Both the position numbers and the translations under genes were made by a program. Below are positions 24,706-33,460 of a DNA stretch of 64,000 nt, piece by piece (the first letter of the stretch is position 1; every line of letters starts with the position of its first letter). The stretch comes from Peptoclostridium litorale DSM 5388 (GTDB lineage Bacteria > Bacillota > Clostridia > Peptostreptococcales > Peptostreptococcaceae). The stretch lies in NCBI RefSeq assembly GCF_900141635.1, contig NZ_FSRH01000012.1, positions 1-64,000 on the forward strand, read 5' to 3'. Below the pieces are notes generated by a model. The model saw only the letters and a program-made list of their open reading frames with translations. It searched no databases and was not told the origin of the DNA.

Positions 24706-25656
24706 TTACTTGTTTTTCTTTGCCGCAAGCATTGATATGAATTCAAATGCCACATTCGCAGCCATGAAAGCTGTCATTTCGCTAGGATCGTATTGTGGTG
24801 CAACCTCTACGATATCGCAGCCTACGAAATTCAAGTCCTTAAGCTCTCTCAATATAGTCAGAGTCTCAAGAGTTGTAAATCCTCCAACTTCTGGAGTTCC
24901 AGTTCCTGGGCAATAAGCAGGGTCTACAAAGTCTATGTCGAAAGTAAGGAATACCTTTTTATCTCCTACTCTGTCCTTTATCTCTTTTATAAGACCCTCT
25001 ATGCCCATCTCTCTTACTTTGTGAGCTGCTATAAGTCTAAAGCCAAGCTCTTCCTCAGCTACTCTGTGCTCGTCAGGATCATAAAGCGATCCTCTCATTC
25101 CTATTTGTATTACGTGGTCTGGATCTATAAGTCCCTCTTCGTGTGCTCTTCTAAATGGAGTACCGTGGTTGTGAGGCATTCCAAATACCTTGTCATTTAT
25201 ATCTGCATGTGAATCGAAGTGAACCATTGCAACCGGGCCATGCTTTTTGGCTATTGCCCTTAGGTTCGCCAGCGATATAGAGTGGTCTCCTCCTAATATT
25301 ATGGGTATTACATCTGCATCTAGTATAGGCTTCAGCTCGTTTTCAATGTTTTCAAAAGTCTCATGAATCCATCCTGGAACAACATTCACATCCCCACAAT
25401 CTGCTCCTTTAAGACTTTCCAGTACATTAACCTGAAGATTAACGTTGTTCGGCTTTATAAGTGAAGATATGTTTCTTATTGCACTTGGTCCGAATCTCGA
25501 ACCCGTTCTATATGAACTTGCAGTATCAAACGGAACCCCTACTACTGCAAAATCAAGACCTTCTAGCTCAGTCATTCTTGGCATACGCATAAATGTTCCT
25601 GTGTTGCAAAACCTTGGTGAACTTAGTGCACTTGCTGGTTGATTTTCTTTTGACAT
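24706..25656 (-). CDS. Ureohydrolase (guanidinobutyrase/agmatinase-like)
   Basis: Mn-dependent amidinohydrolase that releases urea from a guanidino compound, 316 residues. Metal ligands are in GGDHSI, HFDSHADIND and FDIDFVDP. The N-terminal RFCNTGTFMRMP and PHNHGTPFRRAHEEGL resemble guanidino-acid hydrolases (GbuA, GpuA) more than arginase; the substrate cannot be fixed by eye and agmatine remains possible. ATG 25656 follows GAGGAGG. A strong sigma-54 promoter lies 45-62 bases upstream. Neighbours are a sodium symporter and YjiH protein, suggesting catabolism of an imported substrate. Confidence 0.9.
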   Translation of the reverse strand: MSKENQPASALSSPRFCNTGTFMRMPRMTELEGLDFAVVGVPFDTASSYRTGSRFGPSAIRNISSLIKPNNVNLQVNVLESLKGADCGDVNVVPGWIHETFENIENELKPILDADVIPIILGGDHSISLANLRAIAKKHGPVAMVHFDSHADINDKVFGMPHNHGTPFRRAHEEGLIDPDHVIQIGMRGSLYDPDEHRVAEEELGFRLIAAHKVREMGIEGLIKEIKDRVGDKKVFLTFDIDFVDPAYCPGTGTPEVGGFTTLETLTILRELKDLNFVGCDIVEVAPQYDPSEMTAFMAANVAFEFISMLAAKKNK

Positions 25657-25700
25657 AATAAATGCCTCCTCGATAGTTTTTTTGAATCTGACATACTATA

Positions 25701-25718
25701 GAGCAAAACCCGTGCCAA
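25701..25718 (-). promoter_or_regulatory. Sigma-54 promoter of the ureohydrolase gene
   Basis: The minus strand reads TTGGCACGGGTTTTGCTC, essentially consensus, with GG (25716-25715) and GC (25704-25703) ten bases apart. It lies 45 bases upstream of the start codon. Confidence 0.92.
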
Positions 25719-26062
25719 TTTCGCGGCTAGTGGCTAAAAAAATTAAACATTGTCGTATATCCGTTTATATTTGTGCTTTTCCACGAATGGAGCTAAATAT
25801 TTTCAAGCCCTATTTAAACAACCGATACCCATCGACATTTCGAAATCCATAATGTACAAGGCATTTTTGCCTCCGTTTTGTTTTTTTGAAAACCGGAAAA
25901 CGTTTGTTTTCTGAATCTTTTTGAAACTTTTTCACGAAGGAGGCAATTTTGCCTCCGCGTGCAAAATTGCCTCCTTCGGTGTTTTAATATATGACTCCAA
26001 AACAGCATATCCCGCGTCAAAATATATCGCTTTTCGACACGGGATATGGCAATCAACAACAA
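25719..26062. other. Intergenic region with two large hairpins
   Basis: No gene. GAAGGAGGCAATTTTGC (25936-25952) and its exact inverse (25961-25977) make a 17-pair stem. ATATCCCGCGTC (26007-26018) and GACACGGGATAT (26035-26046) make a 12-base arm pair with one mismatch. These follow the symporter/small-protein genes on the minus strand and may end that transcript, although neither has a classic U-run. A related GGCATTTTTGCCTCC occurs at 25859-25873. Confidence 0.6.
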
Positions 26063-26194
26063 TTATTTGTTTGATTTAAACATCTCTGCAAAATCTTTAA
26101 ACACAGACTTGTATGTGTATACGGCAGCAATTACAAACCATGCGACTCCCAGCATGTATATAAATATGAAAGCATTTTTAGAAATCAATTCCAT
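26063..26194 (-). CDS. 43-residue membrane protein, likely symporter accessory subunit
   Basis: Not in standard long-ORF calls. ATG 26194 follows GGAGGG by one to two bases (GTGGAGGG), and the frame ends TAA 26063. One membrane helix (AFIFIYMLGVAWFVIAAVYTY) is followed by a basic/acidic tail KSVFKDFAEMFKSNK. It begins 29 bases after the sodium symporter gene on the same strand. Short one-helix companions next to SSS-family symporters are known, so that role is likely, but no sequence match could be run. Confidence 0.7.
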   Translation of the reverse strand: MELISKNAFIFIYMLGVAWFVIAAVYTYKSVFKDFAEMFKSNK

Positions 26195-26223
26195 CCCTCC
26201 ACTTCAAGTTAAAAATGTGAACG

Positions 26224-27948
26224 CTATATAATTTTAGCTTCATTTCCAATGTCTGATTCATCCAATCCGCCGCTCAGTGAACTGTAGTCAAAGTTTTCAG
26301 GCTTCACAAGCGACCATACTGTGACAGTCACAAGCGAAACACACATTACAATTATGTTGCTCCAAACAACTCCCCAGCTCATGTCAAATCCTACAGACCA
26401 CCAGTACGACAGCCCCGCAAACGCTCCCCCTATTATCGCCCAGAAAACTCCGTTTCGGTTTGTCTTTGACCACAAAAGAGCTAGTACAAGCGGGATTACA
26501 GCAGATGAAAACGATATTCCCATTGCCTGGTACATCCCCGCAAACGGAAAGTGTATTGCCCTTAGGTGCATCACAAGGGCGTACGTAATGATGGCTGTAA
26601 GGCTAAGCCAAAGCCTGCTTTGGAAGAGAACCTGCTTTTCAGAGGCATTCTTGTTGATGTAAGCCCCATAAAGGTCATTTACAACGCAGGTTGTAACTGA
26701 CATTATCTCTCCAGCCCCGGTGCTTATAGAAGCCCCAACGACTGCCAATATAAAAAATGCCAGCCCTGCGAATCCCATTATAAGGAATGCGCTAAGAGGT
26801 GCAATCGCCTCGGCTTCGGCAAACATCATCTGTATGCCGTTGTAATCATATGTCTGCCCTACAACCAGCATTTTTGAAAGCCCGTAAAGGCCTAGCGTAG
26901 AAGCGACAGCTATTGGAATCGGCGCCCAGCAAAATGCAGCCGACAGGAACGACTTTGTAACGGTTTTCGCATCCTTTGCAGCTATTGTCCTTGCCCAGTA
27001 TGTCTGGTTGCAAATTACAGCGCCCAGGTTGCCTATTATATTTACAATCAAAAATCCTATACCGCCAATATTCAGCCAGTTAAGAGGATCATGCTGATTT
27101 GCCTGCATTACAGCGCCTGCATTCGGCTGAAGCATAGGCTTTGTTTTGACAACCTCTGCAAGCCCGTCATAAATGGCCCCAGGTCCTACAAGGAATATAG
27201 CTCCGAAAATTATGACAGCCATGCTTGCGTACATCAAAAGAGTCATAAGCGTATCTGCAAATACGCTTGCCCAAAGTCCTGCAATAGACGTGTACGACAC
27301 GAATATTATCAGGAAAAGCGCCGCCACAAGCCAAAACGGCACGTCGGCAAATGCAACCGCCATAACGGAGGCTCCTGTTACTATCATTATTGCAACAGCT
27401 GCGCTTACCAATATTGATATCATAGTAAGAAGTATGTGGTTTTTAGTGTCCAGCCTTGATTTTAAAAACTCTGGATAAGAGCGCACATTAGGCATTACCT
27501 CTCTCAGCCTCTTGCCCAAGAATCCCACTATCGGCAGCGGCAGCACAGCTCCAAGTCCATACCACCAAGGGCCTATGAAACCATATGAATATGCGGTCCA
27601 GCTGCTCATCATAAGCGTTGCTGCCCAAATCCATGTGGCAATTACAGATGCGTTGATCATTCCATGTCCTATGTCCCTTCCGCCCGTCAGAAAGTCCTCG
27701 GCGGATGTCTGTCTTGTCCTTCCCACAAACCACACGAGCACCACAAACATTATTCCAAGCCCGCACAGTATGCTCAGCATTGACCATCCCGGCAGCGGCT
27801 TTATTCCTCCTTCGCCTCCTCCAAGATCCATGCCTCCAGATGCATACGATCTGCTGGCGAAAATGCTTGATATCATTATGCAGCACATCATAAGCGCGAC
27901 TGCCGCTTTCTTAAAACTTTTTTTCATTGCCAAAAAAGAATTACTCAT
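26224..27948 (-). CDS. Sodium:solute symporter (SSS family)
   Basis: Na+-coupled importer, 574 residues from ATG 27948 (AGGAGGGG upstream; longer frame rejected). A signal-peptide-like N-terminus is followed by a Gly-rich linker and about 13 membrane helices. Family blocks include DFLTGGRDIGHG, the helix-1-like ASVIATWIWAATLMMSSWTAY, SYTSIAGLWASVFADTLM and VGASISTGAGEIMSVTT with the Na2-site Ser/Thr. The substrate is unknown. A consensus sigma-54 promoter lies 185 bases upstream, shared back-to-back with a chemoreceptor promoter, so sensing and uptake of the same solute is a fair inference. Confidence 0.92.
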   Translation of the reverse strand: MSNSFLAMKKSFKKAAVALMMCCIMISSIFASRSYASGGMDLGGGEGGIKPLPGWSMLSILCGLGIMFVVLVWFVGRTRQTSAEDFLTGGRDIGHGMINASVIATWIWAATLMMSSWTAYSYGFIGPWWYGLGAVLPLPIVGFLGKRLREVMPNVRSYPEFLKSRLDTKNHILLTMISILVSAAVAIMIVTGASVMAVAFADVPFWLVAALFLIIFVSYTSIAGLWASVFADTLMTLLMYASMAVIIFGAIFLVGPGAIYDGLAEVVKTKPMLQPNAGAVMQANQHDPLNWLNIGGIGFLIVNIIGNLGAVICNQTYWARTIAAKDAKTVTKSFLSAAFCWAPIPIAVASTLGLYGLSKMLVVGQTYDYNGIQMMFAEAEAIAPLSAFLIMGFAGLAFFILAVVGASISTGAGEIMSVTTCVVNDLYGAYINKNASEKQVLFQSRLWLSLTAIITYALVMHLRAIHFPFAGMYQAMGISFSSAVIPLVLALLWSKTNRNGVFWAIIGGAFAGLSYWWSVGFDMSWGVVWSNIIVMCVSLVTVTVWSLVKPENFDYSSLSGGLDESDIGNEAKII

Positions 27949-28131
27949 ATGACCCCTCCTAATAATATTCAACAAATTGCAATTTAAACTTTTTTAAACT
28001 CAAGCACCGGGAGTTTCTTTGAAACGATAATTCCTTTAATTTGATTTGATTGCACTTGATTTGAAAAATCACAGTATAAGCCCCCTCTCCACAAAATTAT
28101 TACAATCTACAATGAATGACATTTTTATAAT

Positions 28132-28151
28132 CAAGCAATTATTGTGCCAAA
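28132..28151 (-). promoter_or_regulatory. Sigma-54 promoter of the sodium symporter
   Basis: The minus strand reads TTTGGCACAATAATTGCTTG. GG 28148-28147 and GC 28136-28135 are exactly ten bases apart. Confidence 0.92.
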
Positions 28152-28168
28152 TTAAAGCGTGCTTTAAT
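28151..28168. promoter_or_regulatory. Palindrome between divergent sigma-54 promoters
   Basis: ATTAAAGC-GT-GCTTTAAT, eight-base arms, touches the -24 side of the symporter promoter and lies 32 bases upstream of the chemoreceptor-side promoter. It could be an activator, IHF-like or repressor site. Confidence 0.5.
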
Positions 28169-28199
28169 CAAATCCTCATCGGGCTTTACCTTCGTATTG

Positions 28200-28217
28200 T
28201 TGGCATGTATATTGCTT
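28200..28217 (+). promoter_or_regulatory. Sigma-54 promoter of the small protein/chemoreceptor genes
   Basis: TTGGCATGTATATTGCTT with GG 28202-28203 and GC 28214-28215, ten bases apart. About 46 bases before the 65-residue ORF. Confidence 0.9.
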
Positions 28218-28262
28218 CTATAATTTGTATTAAAAAATATTTTTTTCCATGGAGGGATATGT

Positions 28263-28460
28263 ATGTTTGAATATGACAATCTGATTGACCTTGACAAGAA
28301 AAGATCCATTAGAAACTTCAAAAAAAGCAAGCATAAAAAAGCAGCAGTCACATCCATTTGCACAAAATCACGCCGTTTTCCATCTGAATGCCTATTCATT
28401 CCCATTGTAATAGTGTGTTTTGTAGCAACCTTGTCGATATTTTTTACAATTGCAAGGTGA
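28263..28460 (+). CDS. 65-residue single-pass membrane protein
   Basis: Not recognised. It has a strong ribosome site (GGAGGG, seven bases before ATG). The N-terminal 45 residues are very basic (KKRSIRNFKKSKHKKAA). The C-terminal helix LFIPIVIVCFVATLSIFFTIA spans the membrane. It is the first gene after the sigma-54 promoter and 50 bases before the chemoreceptor. It resembles the small companion proteins of transporters or receptors only in shape. Confidence 0.6.
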   Translation: MFEYDNLIDLDKKRSIRNFKKSKHKKAAVTSICTKSRRFPSECLFIPIVIVCFVATLSIFFTIAR

Positions 28461-28510
28461 TCTATGTTCAACCGTGCAATATTCTAAACTAAAAGGAGAG
28501 TCATCATCAT

Positions 28511-30508
28511 ATGAAAAAAATTTTGAAAATAAAAAGCATAAAGACAAAGCTGACAGCCATGTTGCTCATTGTCTGCATTGTTCCAGTGGTTGCTCTGGGC
28601 AGCCTGTCATATAAAAAGTCATACAGCTTGCTGTCAAACAAGCTTAAGCTGACCTCTCAGCAAAATGTCGAGCAGGTGAACAAAGGCATAGACAATTACT
28701 TCAAAGGCTTTGAAAGCACAATAAACATGCTTTCCAACAACTCCAATTTCGAAGAGATCCATTTAAATTCAGCAAATTTGTCAAATGCCAATAGTCTTTT
28801 AGAAGAAGTCCAAAAAAACAACCCTGATATTTCCAGCATTTACTTCGGCCTTTCTTCTGATGAATTTTATGTGTATCCTTTCGAACAACTGCCGGACGGA
28901 TACAGGCCCACAGTCAGGCCCTGGTATACAAGCGCGCTGTCAGCAGGCGGCCTGGCTTATTCGGAGCCATATGTTGCAAATACAGGCGAACTGGTGATTT
29001 CAGTATCGAAGGCTGTAAAAAGCAACGATAAAATTGTAGGAGTTGTAGCATGCGATATAGATTTGGATGAGCTTTCAAAAAGTCTTTCAGAAGTGAAAAT
29101 AGGCACTAGCGGATACGTAGTAATAGCAGATGCAAACGGATTAATACTGGCGCATCCTGACGAAGAGCTTTTAGGGGCCGACCTTTCAAAGATATTAAGC
29201 ATTTGGAATAGTGTCGCTTCAAACAGCAGCGGTTTTTCTCAATATAAATACAAAGGCGATGATGCTTTTGCCGTTTTCAGCACAAATTCATCGACCGGCT
29301 GGAAAATAATGGCGTCATTGGACAAAGGGGAATTACTTTCCGACACAAATGCAATAAAGAATTTCACTTTGATTTCCATATTGCTCATAGCATTCATAGC
29401 TGTTTTTGTAGCTTTGACTGCAAGCAATTCAATTTCAAAACACCTTTTTGAAATGATAAGCCTTTTTCAAAAAGCATCCTCTGGGGACCTTTCAGTCAAA
29501 AGCAACATAAGAACTCAAGATGAATTTGAAAACCTAGGGACACATTTCAACAATATGATAGAAAACATAAATAACCTCATTTACAATGTTAAGCACTCCT
29601 GCACAACAATATCTTCGGCTTCTGACATATTGAAATCAAATGTGGAAGAAACATCTACGGCAATGAACGAAGTTTGCGCTGCCATCGACCAGGTAAGCCT
29701 TGGCGCCGCATCGCAGTCTTCAGATATTTATAGCGGCGTTGAATCAATCAACATGCTTGCAAACGGGATCGAAAAAATCGAACATCTGGCAAAAGAGATG
29801 AATGACATATCAACCCATGCCACGCAGCACAGCAGAGAGGGACTTGAAGTCATGGACCTGCTCACTGGCAAAACAGCCCAGGTGAATTCTTCAAGCCTTG
29901 AAGTCAATGACATAGTTGTCGATATGAACAATGCGGCGGCTGAAATCGAAGTCATGGCACACGCCATAGACAATATAGCCCATCAGACCACCCTCCTTTC
30001 GCTCAATGCTGCCATCGAAGCCGCAAGGGCAGGAGAATCAGGCAATGGATTTTCGGTTGTAGCAGATGAAATAAGAACTTTGGCGGAACAATCAAAGGAA
30101 TCTACAAAGCAAATCAATACCGTAATCGAGAAAATAAAATCCAAATCCAAATCAGCTGTGGATTCAATGGAAATCGTAAAGATGACTATTAATGAGCAGA
30201 CCTACTCCGTAGACAAGACAGTAGAAATCTTCACCAACATCATCAGCTCGGTCGATTCATTGATTCACAAGATAAAAGAGATAGAACACTCCATCTGCGA
30301 TACCAACAAAGAAAAAGAGATTATTTCAAATAAAATAGTCAACATATCCAATGTGGCGGAGCAAAATTTAGTTAGCACAGAGGAAGTTGTTGCATCAGCA
30401 GAAGAGGTAAGCGCCGTGATAAACGAATTCAATTCAACCTCAAACGACCTTAAGAGCCTTGCGAAAGAGCTCGAGATAAATATAAGCAAGTTCAAGCTTG
30501 TCAATTAA
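28511..30508 (+). CDS. Methyl-accepting chemotaxis protein with dCache sensor
   Basis: Transmembrane chemoreceptor, 665 residues. TM1 (about 13-30), extracytoplasmic dCache domain (about 35-285), TM2 (about 291-310), HAMP, then a signalling domain with the hairpin tip [34 protein letters not shown]. The sensor shows [10 protein letters not shown] (Tyr131, Arg136, Trp138, Tyr139) and VACDIDLD (Asp182), the layout of the amino-acid-binding dCache motif, so an amino-acid or related alpha-amino ligand is likely. AAGGAGAG precedes ATG. It follows the sigma-54 promoter and small ORF, divergent from the symporter. Confidence 0.94.
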   Translation: MKKILKIKSIKTKLTAMLLIVCIVPVVALGSLSYKKSYSLLSNKLKLTSQQNVEQVNKGIDNYFKGFESTINMLSNNSNFEEIHLNSANLSNANSLLEEVQKNNPDISSIYFGLSSDEFYVYPFEQLPDGYRPTVRPWYTSALSAGGLAYSEPYVANTGELVISVSKAVKSNDKIVGVVACDIDLDELSKSLSEVKIGTSGYVVIADANGLILAHPDEELLGADLSKILSIWNSVASNSSGFSQYKYKGDDAFAVFSTNSSTGWKIMASLDKGELLSDTNAIKNFTLISILLIAFIAVFVALTASNSISKHLFEMISLFQKASSGDLSVKSNIRTQDEFENLGTHFNNMIENINNLIYNVKHSCTTISSASDILKSNVEETSTAMNEVCAAIDQVSLGAASQSSDIYSGVESINMLANGIEKIEHLAKEMNDISTHATQHSREGLEVMDLLTGKTAQVNSSSLEVNDIVVDMNNAAAEIEVMAHAIDNIAHQTTLLSLNAAIEAARAGESGNGFSVVADEIRTLAEQSKESTKQINTVIEKIKSKSKSAVDSMEIVKMTINEQTYSVDKTVEIFTNIISSVDSLIHKIKEIEHSICDTNKEKEIISNKIVNISNVAEQNLVSTEEVVASAEEVSAVINEFNSTSNDLKSLAKELEINISKFKLVN

Positions 30509-30651
30509 AAAAATTCTAGCGCACAATTAAGTCTGCACACGTTCAGATATAGCTCTGGTGAACGTTATTCAAGAAGCTTTCATCAACCAATATGATTGAG
30601 CTTTTGAATCGAAAATTTCAAAGATGAACTAATGTCAGAAGGGATGTTAAA

Positions 30652-32361
30652 ATGAAAAGAAAATCAATTAAACAGTCAACAATGAATATATTTACTGGAG
30701 CATTAAATATGTTTTTGATAGCAATATTAATTATTAATTCATTATTGATATCTATAACTTTTAATAAAGTAATCGATGATCAAGAGCGAAGTAAAGAATT
30801 TAAACAACTTGGAATAGACTTAGCCAACGCATCAGACTATTTAACAAATGAGATGAGATATTATGCACAATTTGGAGAAAAAATGCATTTGGATAATTAC
30901 TTGAGAGAAGTAAATGAAACAAAAACAAGAGATAGGATTGTTCAAAGACTGGAAGAATTAAATGCAACACAAGAAGAGTTAAATTTAATTGAGGAAGCAA
31001 AAAAAAATTCAGATGGATTAATCGTAACAGAGGAAGCGGCAATAAAGGCTGTTGAGAATGGTGATTTTGAACTTGCTAGACAGTTAATGTTCGGTGAACA
31101 TTATGAGGCTGAGAAAACAAAAATCATGGCTCCAATTACCAAATTCCAGACAACTCTAAATGATAGGGTGCAGCAAGAATTACAACAGCACAGCAACAAA
31201 TTACATTCATATATTGTATCCATGATTGTAATTATGACTTTAACTGCGATAGTTATAGTTATAAATCTTATAATAGCGACCCGTAAAATAATCAATCCAT
31301 TAATAAAGCTAAAAGATAATATGCTAGTTATGTCTAATGGAGATTTAACCCAAGAATTAGAAATTACTGCAGATGACTCTGAAATAGGACAATTAGCAGG
31401 AGCCATTGTACAAACAAAGAATAATATTCAAAATATAATTAAGAACATTAAAAACACATCGGAAGAAATAGGAAATGGTTCTTTAAATCTTTCGGATTCA
31501 ATGGATCAAACAGCGGCATCTGTAGATGGAATTGCCAACGCTATTGATGATGTAGCCAAAGGAGCTAATGAGCAAGCAAAAAACACTCAAGAAGGCTCTG
31601 ACAAGCTTAATATTTTGGCAGAAAAAATAAACAAGTGTGTTAATAATGCAAATGAAATCCAAACACATATAGAACAAATAATGGAACTTAATAAAGTCGG
31701 AGTTCAATCTATTGATGAATTACATAATACTGTTGAATATAATAATGACATTATCCAAAAAGTGGACACTCAGGTAAATTTACTAGATGGAAAGTCCAGC
31801 TCAATAAGTCAAATAACGGATACAATAAAAACTATAGCTGAACAAACAAATTTGTTAGCGCTTAATGCAGCTATAGAAGCTGCTCGTGCAGGTGAACAAG
31901 GAAGAGGTTTTGCTGTTGTAGCAGAAGAAATAAGAAAATTGGCAGAACAAGTTTCAGTAAATGCTGGGGAAATTGAACATACCACGAAGGATATTCAAAG
32001 TGAGATAAAGAATGCAAAAATACAAGTGGATTTTTCAAAAGAAGCAATAGGACAAACTAATAAAGTATCTGTTAATACTGGCAGAGCATTTGAAAATATT
32101 AATAGTGCTATTAATATTATTGTTAATGAAGCTAGCGAACTTATAGAAAATATCAATCAAATTAATACAGATAAAGATACTGTAATGTTAGCTATGGAAG
32201 AAATTTCAGCTATTACACAACAATCGGCTGGATCAACACAAGAAATATCTGCATCTATAGAAGAACAATCAGCAACGATTGAAGAAGTATCTAAATTAAC
32301 AACTAGGCTGCATGCAATCTCTCAAGAATTAAGTAAAATAGTAGATAACTTTACCGTTTAA
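30652..32361 (+). CDS. Methyl-accepting chemotaxis protein with helical-bundle sensor
   Basis: Chemoreceptor, 569 residues. TM1 (about 15-35), a mostly helical, Glu/Asn-rich sensor of about 150 residues like the 4HB/HBM type, TM2 (about 188-208), HAMP, signalling domain with tip [34 protein letters not shown]. Third positions are clearly more AT-rich (AAT, ATT, TTA, GAA) than in the preceding receptor, which suggests a different origin. AGAAGGGA lies before ATG. The ligand is unknown. Confidence 0.93.
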   Translation: MKRKSIKQSTMNIFTGALNMFLIAILIINSLLISITFNKVIDDQERSKEFKQLGIDLANASDYLTNEMRYYAQFGEKMHLDNYLREVNETKTRDRIVQRLEELNATQEELNLIEEAKKNSDGLIVTEEAAIKAVENGDFELARQLMFGEHYEAEKTKIMAPITKFQTTLNDRVQQELQQHSNKLHSYIVSMIVIMTLTAIVIVINLIIATRKIINPLIKLKDNMLVMSNGDLTQELEITADDSEIGQLAGAIVQTKNNIQNIIKNIKNTSEEIGNGSLNLSDSMDQTAASVDGIANAIDDVAKGANEQAKNTQEGSDKLNILAEKINKCVNNANEIQTHIEQIMELNKVGVQSIDELHNTVEYNNDIIQKVDTQVNLLDGKSSSISQITDTIKTIAEQTNLLALNAAIEAARAGEQGRGFAVVAEEIRKLAEQVSVNAGEIEHTTKDIQSEIKNAKIQVDFSKEAIGQTNKVSVNTGRAFENINSAINIIVNEASELIENINQINTDKDTVMLAMEEISAITQQSAGSTQEISASIEEQSATIEEVSKLTTRLHAISQELSKIVDNFTV

Positions 32362-32442
32362 AGATTGGATATATTTGAAGATCGCTAAAACTTCCAATTG
32401 GCTGGAATATTTTTTTACAGTCTTTCACTTCAATAATTTATC

Positions 32443-32490
32443 AAAAAAGGCATATAAAGCAACAATAAAATCCATTGCTCTATATGCCTG
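32443..32490 (-). terminator. Terminator of the folate operon
   Basis: On the minus strand AGGCATATAGAGCAA and TTGCTTTATATGCCT arms are followed by six Ts. Confidence 0.85.
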
Positions 32491-32618
32491 CAAAACTATA
32501 GAAGTTTTTATATTTTTTTTCGGAGAAAATGCATCAATTTCTTGACAGACTTCGAAGTTCACACTTGTTTTTCCAATCAAAGTGGGATTATTCTAATTCA
32601 TTAATCTTCTATATGCAT

Positions 32619-33101
32619 TTATTCTTTCTCATATACTGCTATCCCTTGATTTGACGCTTTCTTCAGCCAGTAGTCAATGCTCCTGCCGTTTATAGTCATT
32701 CCAGCTGCAATCTCTTCCAAAGGCATAAGCACAAACGCCCTTTCGCTTATCCTTGGATGAGGGATTAAAAGATCCTCCTCTTCAACACTTATGTCGTCAT
32801 ATATGAGTATGTCCAGGTCTATAGTCCTTGGCCCCCATCTTATAATTCTCTTTCTCCCAAGCTCTGATTCAATTCCCAAAAGCTTTTGGAGAAGCTCTCT
32901 AGGGGAAAGCCCTGTCTCTATATTTATGCACATGTTTAAAAAACTGTCCTGCTCCTCAAGGCCCCAGGGCTCAGTTTCATATACTGATGACTTCGATAAT
33001 ACATTTGTATCTTCAAGGCCTTGTATCTTTTCTATGGCATTTTTAAGGTTCAAAAGCCGATCTCCCATATTGCTCCCTAAAGATATGAATGCATCAGCCA
33101 T
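32619..33101 (-). CDS. folK: 2-amino-4-hydroxy-6-hydroxymethyldihydropteridine pyrophosphokinase
   Basis: Transfers pyrophosphate from ATP to hydroxymethyl-dihydropterin, the step before FolP. 160 residues, standard length. Motifs SLGSNMGDR (7-15), VYETEPWG, and the HPPK signature RWGPRTIDLDIL with Asp pair for Mg, then IPHPRISERAFVLMPL. It overlaps the folB stop by eight bases and is the last gene of the operon. Confidence 0.96.
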   Translation of the reverse strand: MADAFISLGSNMGDRLLNLKNAIEKIQGLEDTNVLSKSSVYETEPWGLEEQDSFLNMCINIETGLSPRELLQKLLGIESELGRKRIIRWGPRTIDLDILIYDDISVEEEDLLIPHPRISERAFVLMPLEEIAAGMTINGRSIDYWLKKASNQGIAVYEKE

Positions 33102-33459
33102 TTCTGACCCTCCTCACGCTAACCTGCATGTAGTCAAACATGCCGCTTATTGGAGCTTGAGGCTTTTTTACACTGATTTGCACCTTTTGAACAATATTAA
33201 AATTATCAAGTATACACTGCGCAATCCTGTGGGCAAGAGCTTCTATAAGGCTGTATCTTTCCCCTTCGCATATATTCCTGATATTTTCAAATACATCGGC
33301 ATAGCTTACAGTATGCTCAAGCTGGTCTGTCTCGCCGGCCTTTTGAAGGCTCAGTCCAAGCTTTGCATCTATTATGAATCTTTGCCCCAGACGGTTTTCC
33401 TCTTCAAGTGCTCCATGGTAGCCATAGAAGGTCATTCCCTTTAAAAGTATTTCATCCAC
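33094..33459 (-). CDS. folB: Dihydroneopterin aldolase
   Basis: Cleaves dihydroneopterin to hydroxymethyl-dihydropterin and glycolaldehyde. 121 residues from GTG 33459, which follows GGAGGGG by eight bases and gives the usual family length; the longer frame from 33489 runs into the end of folP. Motifs MTFYGYHGALEEE and IEALAHRIA (catalytic Glu and Lys region KVQISVKKPQAPI) are present. Coupled to folP and folK. Confidence 0.94.
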   Translation of the reverse strand: MDEILLKGMTFYGYHGALEEENRLGQRFIIDAKLGLSLQKAGETDQLEHTVSYADVFENIRNICEGERYSLIEALAHRIAQCILDNFNIVQKVQISVKKPQAPISGMFDYMQVSVRRVRNG

Positions 33460-33460
33460 C

